The position numbers were made by a program, and so were the translations under genes. Below, piece after piece: positions 1 to 8,499 of a DNA stretch of 55,202 nucleotides. Positions within the stretch are counted from its first letter, which is position 1, and every line of letters starts with the position of its first letter. The notes beneath the pieces were generated by a model. That model ran no database searches. It saw only the letters and a list, made by a program, of their open reading frames with translations, and was not told the origin of the DNA. The DNA is from Blautia luti (GTDB taxonomy: Bacteria > Bacillota > Clostridia > Lachnospirales > Lachnospiraceae): NCBI RefSeq assembly GCF_013304735.1, contig NZ_JAAITI010000024.1:1-55202 (forward strand), read 5' to 3'.

Positions 1-53
1 AACGCGCGACCTTGCCAAGGTCGAGACCGCGGGTTCGAGCCCCGTCTATCGCT
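1..53 (+). tRNA. tRNA-Gly(GCC), 5' end cut by window edge
   Basis: The 3' part of a glycine tRNA. An anticodon arm with GCC in a TTGCCAA loop is followed by the T arm (GGGTTCGAGCCCC) and the 3' acceptor strand CTATCGC plus discriminator T. The missing 5' part can be read from an identical copy on the opposite strand at 33168-33240. The CCA end is not encoded. The 5' truncation is due to the window boundary. Confidence 0.95.
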
Positions 54-58
54 CTTCG

Positions 59-90
59 GAACTCTGAGAATGATCAGAGTTCTTTTTTTT
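59..90 (+). terminator. Intrinsic terminator of tRNA-Gly
   Basis: GAACTCTGA pairs with TCAGAGTTC across a short loop and is followed by eight T. It lies directly after the tRNA. A related hairpin follows the second tRNA-Gly copy. Confidence 0.9.
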
Positions 91-103
91 ATTATTTATA
101 ATA

Positions 104-146
104 AAAAAATCCTCTGCTGTATTTTCAATGTGGCAGAGGATTTTTT
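104..146. terminator. Bidirectional intrinsic terminator
   Basis: A stem of CCTCTGC (111-117) and GCAGAGG (133-139) is flanked by A-run and T-run. It can end the minus-strand DUF378 gene and also back up the tRNA-Gly terminator. Confidence 0.85.
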
Positions 147-168
147 GCGTTATGTGTAGCGGCTTACC

Positions 169-384
169 TTATTCAGTTGCTTCCCCCTGATCGATCAGAG
201 TATAGAAAGTCAGAAGATAAAGCCCACATAAACCTACAAGCCCGTAGACGATTCGGGAGAGCCAGCTCATGCTTCCGAACAGGAACGCTATCAGATTGAA
301 ATTAAAGAAGCCGATCAGACCCCAGTTTATGGCGCCGACCACAGCAATGGTCAGAGCAAAATACTGCAGACATTTATTTGCCAT
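169..384 (-). CDS. DUF378 family small membrane protein
   Basis: A 71-residue protein with two hydrophobic segments, about residues 8-30 and 40-62. The AINWGLIGFFNFNLIAFLFG stretch is typical of the DUF378 (YuzA-like) family. It is probably an integral membrane protein; no function is established for the family. A ribosome site (AAGGATGG) lies upstream of the ATG. It stands alone between two bidirectional hairpins. Confidence 0.85.
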   Translation of the reverse strand: MANKCLQYFALTIAVVGAINWGLIGFFNFNLIAFLFGSMSWLSRIVYGLVGLCGLYLLTFYTLIDQGEATE

Positions 385-460
385 AAGTCACCATCCTTTC
401 GTTATACAGGAGATAGTTTTTCACGGAAACAGGGAAAATATACGTATGTGAAAAAAGAAA

Positions 461-516
461 AAAACGGAAATTTCTTCCAGTCATGAAAAGATCATGAAGG
501 AGAAATTTCCGTTTTT
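461..516. terminator. Bidirectional intrinsic terminator
   Basis: AAAACGGAAATTTC (461-474) pairs with GAAATTTCCGTTTT, with A and T tracts on both sides. It sits downstream of the minus-strand DUF5067-type gene that ends at 532. Confidence 0.88.
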
Positions 517-531
517 ATTTTGGCAGGTATC

Positions 532-1686
532 TTACTGCAGTTTCAGAACCTGGGAAGTCGTCTGTCCGCCGCTTAAATTCAGAGTTTCTTTTCCCTGAAG
601 GGTTACATCACTGGTGGTATCTTTCAGAAGAAATACCTGGCATACTGTGACGGTCTTTCCGGGATCGATGGTGTTCATATAATTGTCTACAGCATCATCG
701 TTGGCTTCCGGATAAGTTCCTTCCAGGGATTCTCCGTTCTGGGAAGCCTGGAGAGTGAAGTCCACAAATGCGCTGGACTGGGAATCACCGGAGTTTGTGT
801 AATCGTAGTAGATCATCAGACATGGATTTCCGCCGTAATCGTTGGAGATTGCGAACTGTTTGAAACGGACAGAGAATTTGTCTGTTGTGATATCAATGGA
901 TGCACCTGTAGCCTGTGTAGAATCAGAACCTGTGGATTCGGCATCTGTGCTGGAACTGTCTGTGGTGGTATCGTCTGTAAGCTGAGATGAGATCTCATCT
1001 TTTACACTCTTGAAGTTCGCACACATAACTTTGACAGTAGTATCATCCAGAGAAACAATCTTCCAATCATTTCCGATTTTGATCAGCGGATAGGTGATAT
1101 CGATTTCGCTGTATTTCTCATCCGCTGTGGAGGCGTTTTCCGCAAGAAGGGTAGCAAGCATCTCCTGAATATCATCCTGGGTCATTTCTTTTCCGGCATA
1201 GGCGGCAACCGCAACTTTACGGGTATATTCCTGAATGGTAGCTGCATAGATGTTGGTTCCGTCGATGTATTTCATGTGGACAGTTACTTTTGCGGTGCCA
1301 TTCTGAATGTCGAATTTGTTTTTGGTGATCTTGTAAGTCATTTTTTTGTTGACAGTAGTGAAGAAATCTGTGTAGGCGGAATCACGGATATCCGCATCAT
1401 CCAGAGCACTGAGATCATGACTCTGGAGAAGGTTCTCCATGGTGGTAAAATCCATGTTCTGCATGCCTGTGAGAAATTCTTCTGTGGCTTCTACCGGTTT
1501 ATGGCGCTGAACCATATACCAGGCAATTCCGCCGGCCACCGCAGCGATCAGAAGAATGATCAGACAGATCACAAGTGGTTTTTTGCTTTTTTTCTTTTTG
1601 CGAGGAGTATCCTCTTCGAAATCATTGGAGATCAATGACCTGGAGAGCTCGTCGTCGTAAAAATCGTTATTGTCTTCTGTATTCAT
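532..1686 (-). CDS. Membrane-anchored DUF5067-type protein
   Basis: 384 residues. It starts with an acidic cytoplasmic segment, then a Lys-rich stretch (about 29-36), then one membrane helix (about 37-60). The rest would be outside the cell. A first outside domain (about 65-230) resembles the DUF5105 type. A Ser/Thr/Asp-rich linker (about 235-262) leads to a C-terminal domain (about 265-380) resembling DUF5067/DUF4352, a beta-sandwich found in Firmicutes surface proteins. The domain calls come from sequence feel and are moderate. The start ATG follows an AGGAGG-like site. It is a single-gene unit; role unknown, probably envelope-associated. Confidence 0.75.
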   Translation of the reverse strand: MNTEDNNDFYDDELSRSLISNDFEEDTPRKKKKSKKPLVICLIILLIAAVAGGIAWYMVQRHKPVEATEEFLTGMQNMDFTTMENLLQSHDLSALDDADIRDSAYTDFFTTVNKKMTYKITKNKFDIQNGTAKVTVHMKYIDGTNIYAATIQEYTRKVAVAAYAGKEMTQDDIQEMLATLLAENASTADEKYSEIDITYPLIKIGNDWKIVSLDDTTVKVMCANFKSVKDEISSQLTDDTTTDSSSTDAESTGSDSTQATGASIDITTDKFSVRFKQFAISNDYGGNPCLMIYYDYTNSGDSQSSAFVDFTLQASQNGESLEGTYPEANDDAVDNYMNTIDPGKTVTVCQVFLLKDTTSDVTLQGKETLNLSGGQTTSQVLKLQ

Positions 1687-1810
1687 TATTCCTCCTTACA
1701 ATAAGTCATCTAGGTTTTCGGGTAAGATAAACCAGATACAGAGTTACCGGATATGGAGTGAATCGTAACACATCTGGTTTACCGTAACGATTATAACATA
1801 GGTTTACTGT

Positions 1811-1839
1811 TTGAGAAACCCCCTGTGTTATGATATACT
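1811..1839 (+). promoter_or_regulatory. Sigma-A type promoter for alpha/beta hydrolase gene
   Basis: TTGAGA (1811-1816), 17-base spacer, TATACT (1834-1839). It lies about 40 bases before the start codon at 1880. Confidence 0.75.
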
Positions 1840-1879
1840 GTGAGAAACAAAAAAGCAGCAGAAAAGACGAGGTGAAAAT

Positions 1880-2818
1880 ATGATACGAACAATTCAGTAC
1901 TCATTCCCTTCAAAAGCAGACGGACTGGAAATTTCCTGTCTGGCAGTGGTGCCGGAACTGGGACGTGACGAGAAGTACCGTGGGATCATCCAGATTGTTC
2001 ACGGAATGAGTGAATATAAGGAACGTTATCTTCCTTTTATGGAATATATGGCAGAACGGAAATATGTAAGTGTGATCCATGATCACCGTGGCCACGGAAA
2101 GAGTGTGAGGAGCAAAGAAGACCTGGGATATATGTACGGCGGTGGAGCAGATGCCATGCTGCAGGATATCCATACAGTCAACTGCCTGATCAAGGATCAT
2201 TTTCCGGAACTTCCGCTGATTCTTTTTGGACACAGTATGGGATCCCTGGCTGTTCGTGCTTATGCAGCCCATCATGATGACTGTATGGATATGCTGATCG
2301 TCTGCGGATCACCTAGTTACAATGCGCTTCGTCCGGTTGGAGTAGCCCTGGCAAAGGCGGAAAAAGCTGTTTTCGGGCCAAGACACAGCGCAGGTCTGAT
2401 CGAGATGATGTCTTTTGGAAGTTACGCCATGCGGTTTAAAAAAGAGAAAAACCGTTTTTCCTGGATCTGTTCCGACCCGCAGGTTGTTAAAGATTATTCC
2501 GATTCCGAGTATTGCGGATTTACCTTTACGGATGATGCGTATCTGGCACTTTTTGACCTGATGAAAAGAGCGTACGATGTGAAACACTGGAAGTGTACGA
2601 AACCGGAGATGCCGGTGCTGTTTATCAGTGGGGCGGAAGACCCCTGTATGGGAAATGTCCGCCAGTTTGCCAAGGCTGTCCGTGCCATGCGTCAGGCAGG
2701 ATACCGGGATGTCCGGGGAAAATTATATCCGGGAATGCGCCATGAGATCCTCAATGAGAAAGACAGGGAGAAGGTTTATCATGATATATTGATATATATC
2801 CACAAAAAATGCCTTTGA
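1880..2818 (+). CDS. Alpha/beta hydrolase (lysophospholipase / S33 type)
   Basis: 312 residues with the serine-hydrolase fold. The nucleophile elbow GHSMG places Ser119. The likely acid is Asp254 in SGAEDP and the likely base His288 in GMRHEI. An oxyanion-side motif, VHGMSEY, occurs near residue 40. This set is typical of the monoacylglycerol lipase/lysophospholipase group (Hydrolase_4). There is no signal peptide, so it is probably cytosolic; the substrate cannot be told from sequence. The ATG follows an AGGTG site. It is downstream of its own promoter and about 95 bases before malQ. Confidence 0.88.
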   Translation: MIRTIQYSFPSKADGLEISCLAVVPELGRDEKYRGIIQIVHGMSEYKERYLPFMEYMAERKYVSVIHDHRGHGKSVRSKEDLGYMYGGGADAMLQDIHTVNCLIKDHFPELPLILFGHSMGSLAVRAYAAHHDDCMDMLIVCGSPSYNALRPVGVALAKAEKAVFGPRHSAGLIEMMSFGSYAMRFKKEKNRFSWICSDPQVVKDYSDSEYCGFTFTDDAYLALFDLMKRAYDVKHWKCTKPEMPVLFISGAEDPCMGNVRQFAKAVRAMRQAGYRDVRGKLYPGMRHEILNEKDREKVYHDILIYIHKKCL

Positions 2819-2912
2819 ACGCTCTGGGATGGGGTGATATAATAAAAACCAGAGTGCTCCTACAGACATCTGTGAGCGAGCGCAACTACTGAGAAAACAG
2901 GGGGATTCATAA

Positions 2913-4451
2913 ATGATGAGAGCAAGTGGAATTTTGCTTCCGGTATCCAGCCTTCCATCGAAATATGGAATAGGATGTTTTTCCGCAGAGGCGTATGAGT
3001 TTGTAGACCAGCTGGTAAGGGCTGGGCAGAAATATTGGCAGATCCTTCCTCTTGGACCTACCGGATATGGAGATTCACCGTATCAGTCTTTTTCCACTTT
3101 TGCGGGAAATCCGTATTTTATTGATCTGGAAGCCTTTGTAAAAGCTGGTTATCTGGAAGAAAGTGACTGTGAGAACTGCGACTGGGGTGGAAGTGAGAGT
3201 TACGTGGATTATGAGAAGATTTATAATTCCAGATTCCGTCTCTTAAGAAAAGCCTTTGAAAATTATGACTGTGAGGGAGATCCAGAGTATCAGAAGTTTG
3301 TAGAAGAAAATGCCGCCTGGCTGGAAGATTACAGCCTGTATATGGCCATTAAGGACAGTCTGAACGGGATCAGCTGGATCGAATGGCCAAAAGAGCTTAA
3401 AAACAGAGAAAAAGACGCACTGGCTGAGGCAGGAGAAAAACTTGCGAAAGAAGTGGGATTTTACTGTTTCCAGCAGTACTGTTTTTTCAAACAGTGGACA
3501 GAGCTGAAAACTTATGCAAATGAGAAAGGCGTGGAGATCATCGGAGATGTACCGATCTACGTTGCGTTTGACAGTGCGGACGCATGGGCACAGCCGGAAC
3601 TGTTCCAGTTTGATGAGAATAATCTTCCGGTTGGTGTTGCCGGATGCCCGCCAGATGCCTTTTCCGCTACCGGGCAGCTCTGGGGAAATCCTCTTTATGA
3701 CTGGGAATATCATAAAAAGACAGGCTATGCATGGTGGACACGCCGGATGGCCAACTGTATGAAACTTTATGATGTGGTAAGAATTGATCATTTCAGAGGG
3801 TTTGACGAGTATTATTCCATTCCATACGGAGATAAGACTGCGGAATTCGGCCACTGGGAAAAGGGACCGGGAATGGATCTGTTCCGTACTCTCGAAAAAA
3901 ATCTTGGAAAACTGGATGTGATCGCGGAGGACCTTGGTCTTCTTACAGACAGTGTTATTGAGATGGTGGAAGAATCCGGATTTCCGGGAATGAAGGTTCT
4001 TCAGTTTGCGTTTGATGAGAATGAAGACAGTCCGTATCTGACACACAGATATGAAAGAAACTGTATCGTGTATACAGGCACTCATGATAATGAAACCACA
4101 AGAGGCTGGTTCCGCAATTTAAGCCAGCATGACCGGAATTTTGCAAAGGCTTATATCGGCTGTGAGGGCAAGCATGAGACTGCAGCCGTATGGAGTCTGA
4201 TCCGCGCAGCCATGTCCAGTGTGGCGGATCGCTGTGTGATCCCGGTACAGGATTATCTTTGCCTTGGAAATGAGGCAAGGATTAATGAACCGTCAACCCT
4301 TGGTGATAACTGGAAGTGGCGTATGAAAAAAGGTCAGCTCAATGAAAAAATCATTGAGAAGATTTATAAAATGACAAAACTTTATGGAAGACTTGTAAAA
4401 GAAGAGCAAGAAAAAACAGAGGCTGACGTGGAAATGATATCTGACAAATAA
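2913..4451 (+). CDS. malQ: 4-alpha-glucanotransferase (amylomaltase, GH77)
   Basis: 512 residues, the usual amylomaltase length. It transfers alpha-1,4-glucan segments between maltooligosaccharides and is involved in maltodextrin or glycogen use in the cytosol. The N-terminus has the family signature ASGILLPVSSLPS. The catalytic nucleophile is probably Asp292 in VVRIDHFRGF, the acid/base Glu lies in VIAEDLG, and a TGTHDNET motif follows near residue 390. The start is ATGATG after an AGGGGG site; either ATG could be used. The next gene starts 38 bases after the stop and is probably co-transcribed. Confidence 0.97.
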   Translation: MMRASGILLPVSSLPSKYGIGCFSAEAYEFVDQLVRAGQKYWQILPLGPTGYGDSPYQSFSTFAGNPYFIDLEAFVKAGYLEESDCENCDWGGSESYVDYEKIYNSRFRLLRKAFENYDCEGDPEYQKFVEENAAWLEDYSLYMAIKDSLNGISWIEWPKELKNREKDALAEAGEKLAKEVGFYCFQQYCFFKQWTELKTYANEKGVEIIGDVPIYVAFDSADAWAQPELFQFDENNLPVGVAGCPPDAFSATGQLWGNPLYDWEYHKKTGYAWWTRRMANCMKLYDVVRIDHFRGFDEYYSIPYGDKTAEFGHWEKGPGMDLFRTLEKNLGKLDVIAEDLGLLTDSVIEMVEESGFPGMKVLQFAFDENEDSPYLTHRYERNCIVYTGTHDNETTRGWFRNLSQHDRNFAKAYIGCEGKHETAAVWSLIRAAMSSVADRCVIPVQDYLCLGNEARINEPSTLGDNWKWRMKKGQLNEKIIEKIYKMTKLYGRLVKEEQEKTEADVEMISDK

Positions 4452-4489
4452 AAAAATGTCAGGATATCAGAAAGGATAAAAGATACATC

Positions 4490-4921
4490 ATGGAAGAACA
4501 GAAAACAGAAAATAAGGAAGAGCTGCAGCAGGAGACCACGGAAGAAAAGAATTCCAGCCAGGGAAATTCTTCCACAAGAAGCAGTCTTCTGTGGATTTTT
4601 GCAGGTGGTTATCTTGTGTATACAGGATATCGTCTCTGTGCCAATGTGATAAGCGGGGCAGAAGATTCCAGTGCAGGATTTCTGGTAGCGGGAGGTGTTT
4701 TTGTTGTGATCGGAGCGGTGCTTCTGATCATGGCAGTCCGTAACCTTGCAAAAGCAGGCGCACAGAAACACGAGATGGAAGAAGCAGCAGCGAAAAAAGC
4801 GGCAGAGGAAGCTGCCGGCCCCCCGGAGGATGTGAAAGCTGGAAAGAAACGCATGTCTATTGCGGAGCGGGCACATCTGGCAGAGAATCTGGATGATGCA
4901 CCGGAGGAAGAAGCAAAATAA
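4490..4921 (+). CDS. Small membrane protein with Ala/Glu/Lys-rich tail
   Basis: 143 residues; family not recognised. A Glu/Gln-rich N-terminus (1-28) is followed by two hydrophobic segments (about 32-50 and 62-84). The charged, helical C-terminal tail (about 90-143) is rich in Ala, Glu and Lys and looks coiled-coil prone. It follows malQ closely and precedes a strong terminator, so it is probably the last gene of that unit. A functional link to malQ is not implied. Confidence 0.75.
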   Translation: MEEQKTENKEELQQETTEEKNSSQGNSSTRSSLLWIFAGGYLVYTGYRLCANVISGAEDSSAGFLVAGGVFVVIGAVLLIMAVRNLAKAGAQKHEMEEAAAKKAAEEAAGPPEDVKAGKKRMSIAERAHLAENLDDAPEEEAK

Positions 4922-4971
4922 AATATCAGATGCAGGATAACGCCTGCCAGAATATGATACATATAAACATA

Positions 4972-5027
4972 AAAAACGGAACATCAGGAGGAAAAAAAAT
5001 ATTTCTTCCGGGGATGTTCCGTTTTTG
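4972..5027. terminator. Bidirectional terminator between convergent units
   Basis: AAAACGGAACATC pairs with GATGTTCCGTTTT across an A/T-rich loop, with A and T tracts outside. It separates the malQ unit on plus from the VanZ-like gene on minus. Confidence 0.88.
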
Positions 5028-5099
5028 ATTGAGTAAGTTGTGTGGCATATATCGGGTGCAGGACTGCCAAAGGAAAGTAGATATTTTGCCTCACTTGAC

Positions 5100-5630
5100 T
5101 TATCTGTGTCTTTGATTTTTTCGACGTTTTTTTCGTGATTTTTTCCTGCCTGGGGTATGTAAGGTAGACCAGCAGAATGCCTGTACCAGTAAAATTCCGA
5201 TCAGCGCTCCACAGCTGTCAATTCCCACATCCCTTACAGAAGGCCCGCGGGCGTCCACAAAAGACTGATGATATTCGTCCAGGCCGGCAAAACCCACACA
5301 TACAAATCCTGCAAGAAGCATCAGCCAGATTCCCCGGACTCCGTAAACATAAAGCGGGAAGGAAATGGAGATGGACAACAGACAGTATTCGGTCATATGG
5401 GCAGCCTTCCGTACATAAAACTCGATATGGGATGCCTCCTGGGAAAGCTGATCCGGGCTTTTTCCTGTGGCAAGTATTTCATTTTTTGTTTCTACGATCT
5501 GATAGCTGACTTTATAACTCAGGGCACCGGAAACTTCTCCGGTCTGTGCGGAAAAAGAGTAGATCACGCACATCATCAGGATCGCAGGTGCAAAAGAAAA
5601 TGGTTTTAATAATGTAATCAGTATTTTCAT
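5100..5630 (-). CDS. VanZ-like family membrane protein
   Basis: 176 residues with about four hydrophobic segments. The SFSAQTGEVSG stretch near the N-terminus and HMTEYCLLS and GLDEYHQSFVDARGPSVRDV motifs are hallmarks of the VanZ-like family. In vanZ itself the protein gives low-level teicoplanin resistance; chromosomal homologues such as this one usually have no known role, so resistance should not be inferred. The C-terminal tail is very basic (Lys/Arg-rich). The ribosome site upstream of the ATG is weak. Confidence 0.9.
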   Translation of the reverse strand: MKILITLLKPFSFAPAILMMCVIYSFSAQTGEVSGALSYKVSYQIVETKNEILATGKSPDQLSQEASHIEFYVRKAAHMTEYCLLSISISFPLYVYGVRGIWLMLLAGFVCVGFAGLDEYHQSFVDARGPSVRDVGIDSCGALIGILLVQAFCWSTLHTPGRKKSRKKRRKNQRHR

Positions 5631-5727
5631 GGCTTCAATATAGCACTGTTGTCTGGAAAAGTCCAGAAAAATATAGAAAAAGAACAGAGGGAGAAGAAAA
5701 AGGGACGGAGGAGATGAAAGGGGGAAG

Positions 5728-5757
5728 TGGACAGTAAAGACTAAAATGTGTTAGAAT
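5728..5757 (+). promoter_or_regulatory. Probable thyA promoter
   Basis: TGGACA (5728-5733), 18-base spacer, TAGAAT (5752-5757). It lies about 85 bases before the thyA start. Moderate match only. Confidence 0.5.
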
Positions 5758-5841
5758 ATAAAATAAATTTCAGGGGTATTTTTAAGAAAAAAGAATATTT
5801 CCGGGAGCGAACAGAAGAAAATCACAGGGAGGAATCAGATA

Positions 5842-6690
5842 ATGAGTCTTGCAGACAATATATTCATTGACATGTGCAAAGATGTCATAGAAAACGGAAC
5901 CAGCACAGAGGGAGAGAAGGTACGTCCGGTGTGGGAGGATGGAACTCCGGCTTATACCATCAAGAGATTTGGTGTTGTGAACCGTTATGATCTCCGCAGG
6001 GAATTTCCGGCGCTGACTTTGAGAAGAACTGCATTAAAGAGTGCCATGGATGAGATTTTGTGGATCTGGCAGCAGAAATCCAACAATATCCATGATCTTC
6101 ACAGCCATATCTGGGACAGCTGGGCAGATGAGAACGGCTCCATCGGAAAAGCCTACGGCTATCAGTTGGGTGTGAAACATCAGTATAAAGAGGGAATGAT
6201 GGATCAGGTGGACAGGGTTCTTTTTGATCTTAAGAACAATCCTTACAGCAGAAGGATCATGACCAATATTTATGTACATCAGGATCTTCATGAGATGAAT
6301 CTTTACCCATGTGCCTATTCTATGACATTTAATGTGACCAAAGAGCCGGGAAAAGATAAACTGGTCCTCAATGCTGTTCTGAATCAGAGATCTCAGGATA
6401 TCCTGGCAGCAAATAACTGGAATGTGTGTCAGTATTCCCTTCTTCTGATGATGATCGCACAGGCCTGCGATATGGAAGCAGGAGAGCTGGTTCATGTAAT
6501 TGCGGACTGTCATATTTATGACCGCCATATTCCGGTGATCAAAGAGCTGATCTCCAGAAAACCGTATCCTGCACCAACGGTAAAACTGAATCCGGAGATC
6601 AAAGATTTTTATAAATTTACAACCGATGATCTGATCGTGGAGAATTATGAGACATGGCCGCAGATCAAAAATATCCCGATTGCGGTATAA
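5842..6690 (+). CDS. thyA: Thymidylate synthase
   Basis: 282 residues. It makes dTMP from dUMP using methylenetetrahydrofolate. The catalytic cysteine is Cys157 in LYPCAY, and the dUMP-binding region NQRSQDILAANNWN and the DCHIYDRH motif are present. It diverges from the E. coli pattern: the His after the catalytic Cys is Ala, and the PCHxxxQF block reads PCAYSMTF. This appears to be a clostridial variant rather than a broken gene, because length and the C-terminus are intact. An AGGGAGG site precedes the ATG. dfrA follows 25 bases later, which recycles the dihydrofolate it produces. Confidence 0.93.
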   Translation: MSLADNIFIDMCKDVIENGTSTEGEKVRPVWEDGTPAYTIKRFGVVNRYDLRREFPALTLRRTALKSAMDEILWIWQQKSNNIHDLHSHIWDSWADENGSIGKAYGYQLGVKHQYKEGMMDQVDRVLFDLKNNPYSRRIMTNIYVHQDLHEMNLYPCAYSMTFNVTKEPGKDKLVLNAVLNQRSQDILAANNWNVCQYSLLLMMIAQACDMEAGELVHVIADCHIYDRHIPVIKELISRKPYPAPTVKLNPEIKDFYKFTTDDLIVENYETWPQIKNIPIAV

Positions 6691-6715
6691 TTGCATATAA
6701 AGAAAGGAAATCAGG

Positions 6716-7210
6716 ATGAATATTATTGTTGCAGCAGATAAAAACTGGGGAATTGGAAGAAACAATGAACTTTTGGTAAGCATTCCGGCAGATATGAAGA
6801 TGTTCCGTCAGGAAACTACAGGAAAAGTGGTTGTTATGGGAAGAAAAACGCTGGAGTCTTTTCCAAACGGACTTCCTCTTAAGAACAGAACCAACATTGT
6901 GATCACCGGAAATAAGGATTATCAGGTAAAAGGTGCGGTGGTCGTTCACAGCATCGAAGAGGCGTTAAAAGAAGTGGAAAAATATCCGGCACAGGATGTG
7001 TACTGCATCGGCGGAGACAGTATTTACAGACAGATGCTTCCTTACTGCGATGTGGCCCATGTGACCAAGATCGATTTTGCATATGAAGCAGATGCACATT
7101 TCCCGAACCTGGATGAGGATTCGGACTGGGAAGTTACAGCGGAGAGTGAAGAGCAGACGTATTTTGATCTGGAGTATACGTTTATGAAATATGAGAGAAA
7201 AAATAAATAA
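6716..7210 (+). CDS. folA: Dihydrofolate reductase
   Basis: 164 residues, the usual DHFR length. It reduces dihydrofolate to tetrahydrofolate with NADPH. Visible motifs are AADKNWGIGRNNELL at the N-terminus, the VVMGRKTLESFP nucleotide-binding block and IGGDSIYRQMLPYC near residue 100. It starts 25 bases after thyA behind a GAAAGGAAATCAGG site and so shares its transcript. A strong terminator follows. Confidence 0.97.
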   Translation: MNIIVAADKNWGIGRNNELLVSIPADMKMFRQETTGKVVVMGRKTLESFPNGLPLKNRTNIVITGNKDYQVKGAVVVHSIEEALKEVEKYPAQDVYCIGGDSIYRQMLPYCDVAHVTKIDFAYEADAHFPNLDEDSDWEVTAESEEQTYFDLEYTFMKYERKNK

Positions 7211-7243
7211 TGCTTGCTTTGTAATTACACAGAAAAACAATAT

Positions 7244-7281
7244 AAAACAGGCCACCGGTAAAAATCCGGCGGCCTGTTTTT
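7244..7281. terminator. Bidirectional terminator between folA and ilvE
   Basis: AAACAGGCC-A-CCGG pairs with CCGG-C-GGCCTGTTT and is followed by T. The two operons converge here. Confidence 0.9.
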
Positions 7282-7323
7282 GGCTCTTAATATTATGTAT
7301 AAATCCCAAAATCCGGTAATTGA

Positions 7324-8349
7324 TTACTCGATTACATGGATCCATCCTTCCGGAGCTTCGATGCGTCCCATCTGGATACCTGTCAGTGTGTCGTACAGTT
7401 TCTGGATAACCGGGCCCATCTTCTCCATTCCGCTTGGGAAGCAGATTTCTTTGCCATGGTCGTTGATCTTTCCAACTGGAGAGATAACAGCAGCAGTACC
7501 GCAAAGACCACACTCTGCGAAATCTTTCACTTCGTCGAAGTAGATCTCACGCTCCTCAGCTTCCAGTCCCAGGTACTCTTTTGCAACGTAGATCAGGGAA
7601 CGACGTGTGATGGATGGAAGGATACTGTCAGACTTCGGTGTTACAACCTTGCCGTCTTTTGTAACGAAGATGAAGTTAGCTCCGCCTGTCTCCTCAACTT
7701 TTGTACGAGTCTTAGGATCAAGGTACATGTTCTCATCAAATCCCTGTTTGTGAGCATCTACGATAGCGTGAAGGCTCATTGCGTAGTTCAGGCCGGCTTT
7801 GATGTTACCTGTTCCACAAGGTGCGGCACGGTCGAAGTCACTGACACGGATTGTGATCGGTTTAGCGCCGCCTTTGAAGTACGGTCCAACCGGTGTTGTA
7901 AGGATACGGAACTGATACTCGTCAGCTGGTTTAACACCGATTACGGCATTGGAACCGAACATGTACGGACGAAGGTAAAGGGTTGCGCCTGAGCCGTATG
8001 GTGGAACCCATGCGGCATTTGCCTTAACAACCTGATTGACAGCGTCGATAAATCTCTCTTTCGGGAATACCGGCATTTCAAGTCTTGCAGCAGAAGCAGC
8101 GATACGCTCTGCGTTCAGGTCAGGACGGAAAGTAACGATATGTCCGTCTTCTGTTGTGTAAGCTTTCAGGCCTTCAAATACACTCTGAGAATACTGAAGT
8201 ACACCGGCGCACTCATTAAGTACGATATTCGGGTCTGTGCTTAAAGTACCCTCATCCCATTTTCCATCTTTAAAATTAGACACGTATCTGTAGTCGGTTG
8301 GCATGTAGCCAAATCCGATGCTGGACCAGTCAATGTTCTTTTTTTCCAT
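7324..8349 (-). CDS. ilvE: Branched-chain amino acid aminotransferase
   Basis: 341 residues, class IV PLP-dependent transaminase, group II (BCAT2-like) length. It interconverts Leu, Ile and Val with their 2-oxo acids. The PLP lysine is Lys184 in GNIKAGLNYA, and EETGGANFIFV and GTAAVISPVG blocks match the family. It has its own promoter facing away from the xpaC-like gene. It could be a CodY target, as in other Firmicutes, but I see no clear CodY box upstream. Confidence 0.97.
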   Translation of the reverse strand: MEKKNIDWSSIGFGYMPTDYRYVSNFKDGKWDEGTLSTDPNIVLNECAGVLQYSQSVFEGLKAYTTEDGHIVTFRPDLNAERIAASAARLEMPVFPKERFIDAVNQVVKANAAWVPPYGSGATLYLRPYMFGSNAVIGVKPADEYQFRILTTPVGPYFKGGAKPITIRVSDFDRAAPCGTGNIKAGLNYAMSLHAIVDAHKQGFDENMYLDPKTRTKVEETGGANFIFVTKDGKVVTPKSDSILPSITRRSLIYVAKEYLGLEAEEREIYFDEVKDFAECGLCGTAAVISPVGKINDHGKEICFPSGMEKMGPVIQKLYDTLTGIQMGRIEAPEGWIHVIE

Positions 8350-8385
8350 AACGATTCCTCCGTTTACGAATTTTTACTTTTTACC

Positions 8386-8414
8386 ATTGTAAAACTTTTA
8401 CGTGCTGACTTCAA
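8386..8414 (-). promoter_or_regulatory. ilvE promoter
   Basis: Read on minus: TTGAAG (8414-8409), 17-base spacer, TACAAT (8391-8386). It lies about 40 bases upstream of the ilvE ATG. Confidence 0.7.
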
Positions 8415-8442
8415 TAGTTTTTTGCGCCTTTTTTGTATTTGC

Positions 8443-8471
8443 TTGTAATTTTAACGGGATTTCGCTATAAT
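8443..8471 (+). promoter_or_regulatory. xpaC-telA promoter
   Basis: TTGTAA (8443-8448), 17-base spacer, perfect TATAAT (8466-8471), about 30 bases before the start codon. Divergent from the ilvE promoter. Confidence 0.85.
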
Positions 8472-8499
8472 AAAAGTTATCTATGGACTGGAGGAAAAA

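Noticed and set aside
1..53. tRNA-Gly as attachment site of the mobile element
   Set aside because: The element's visible end is at rlmD, 49 kb away, and no integrase or foreign genes flank either tRNA-Gly copy.
5100..5630. VanZ-like gene as a glycopeptide resistance gene
   Set aside because: No vanHAX-type genes nearby; chromosomal VanZ-like proteins are common and usually without such a role.
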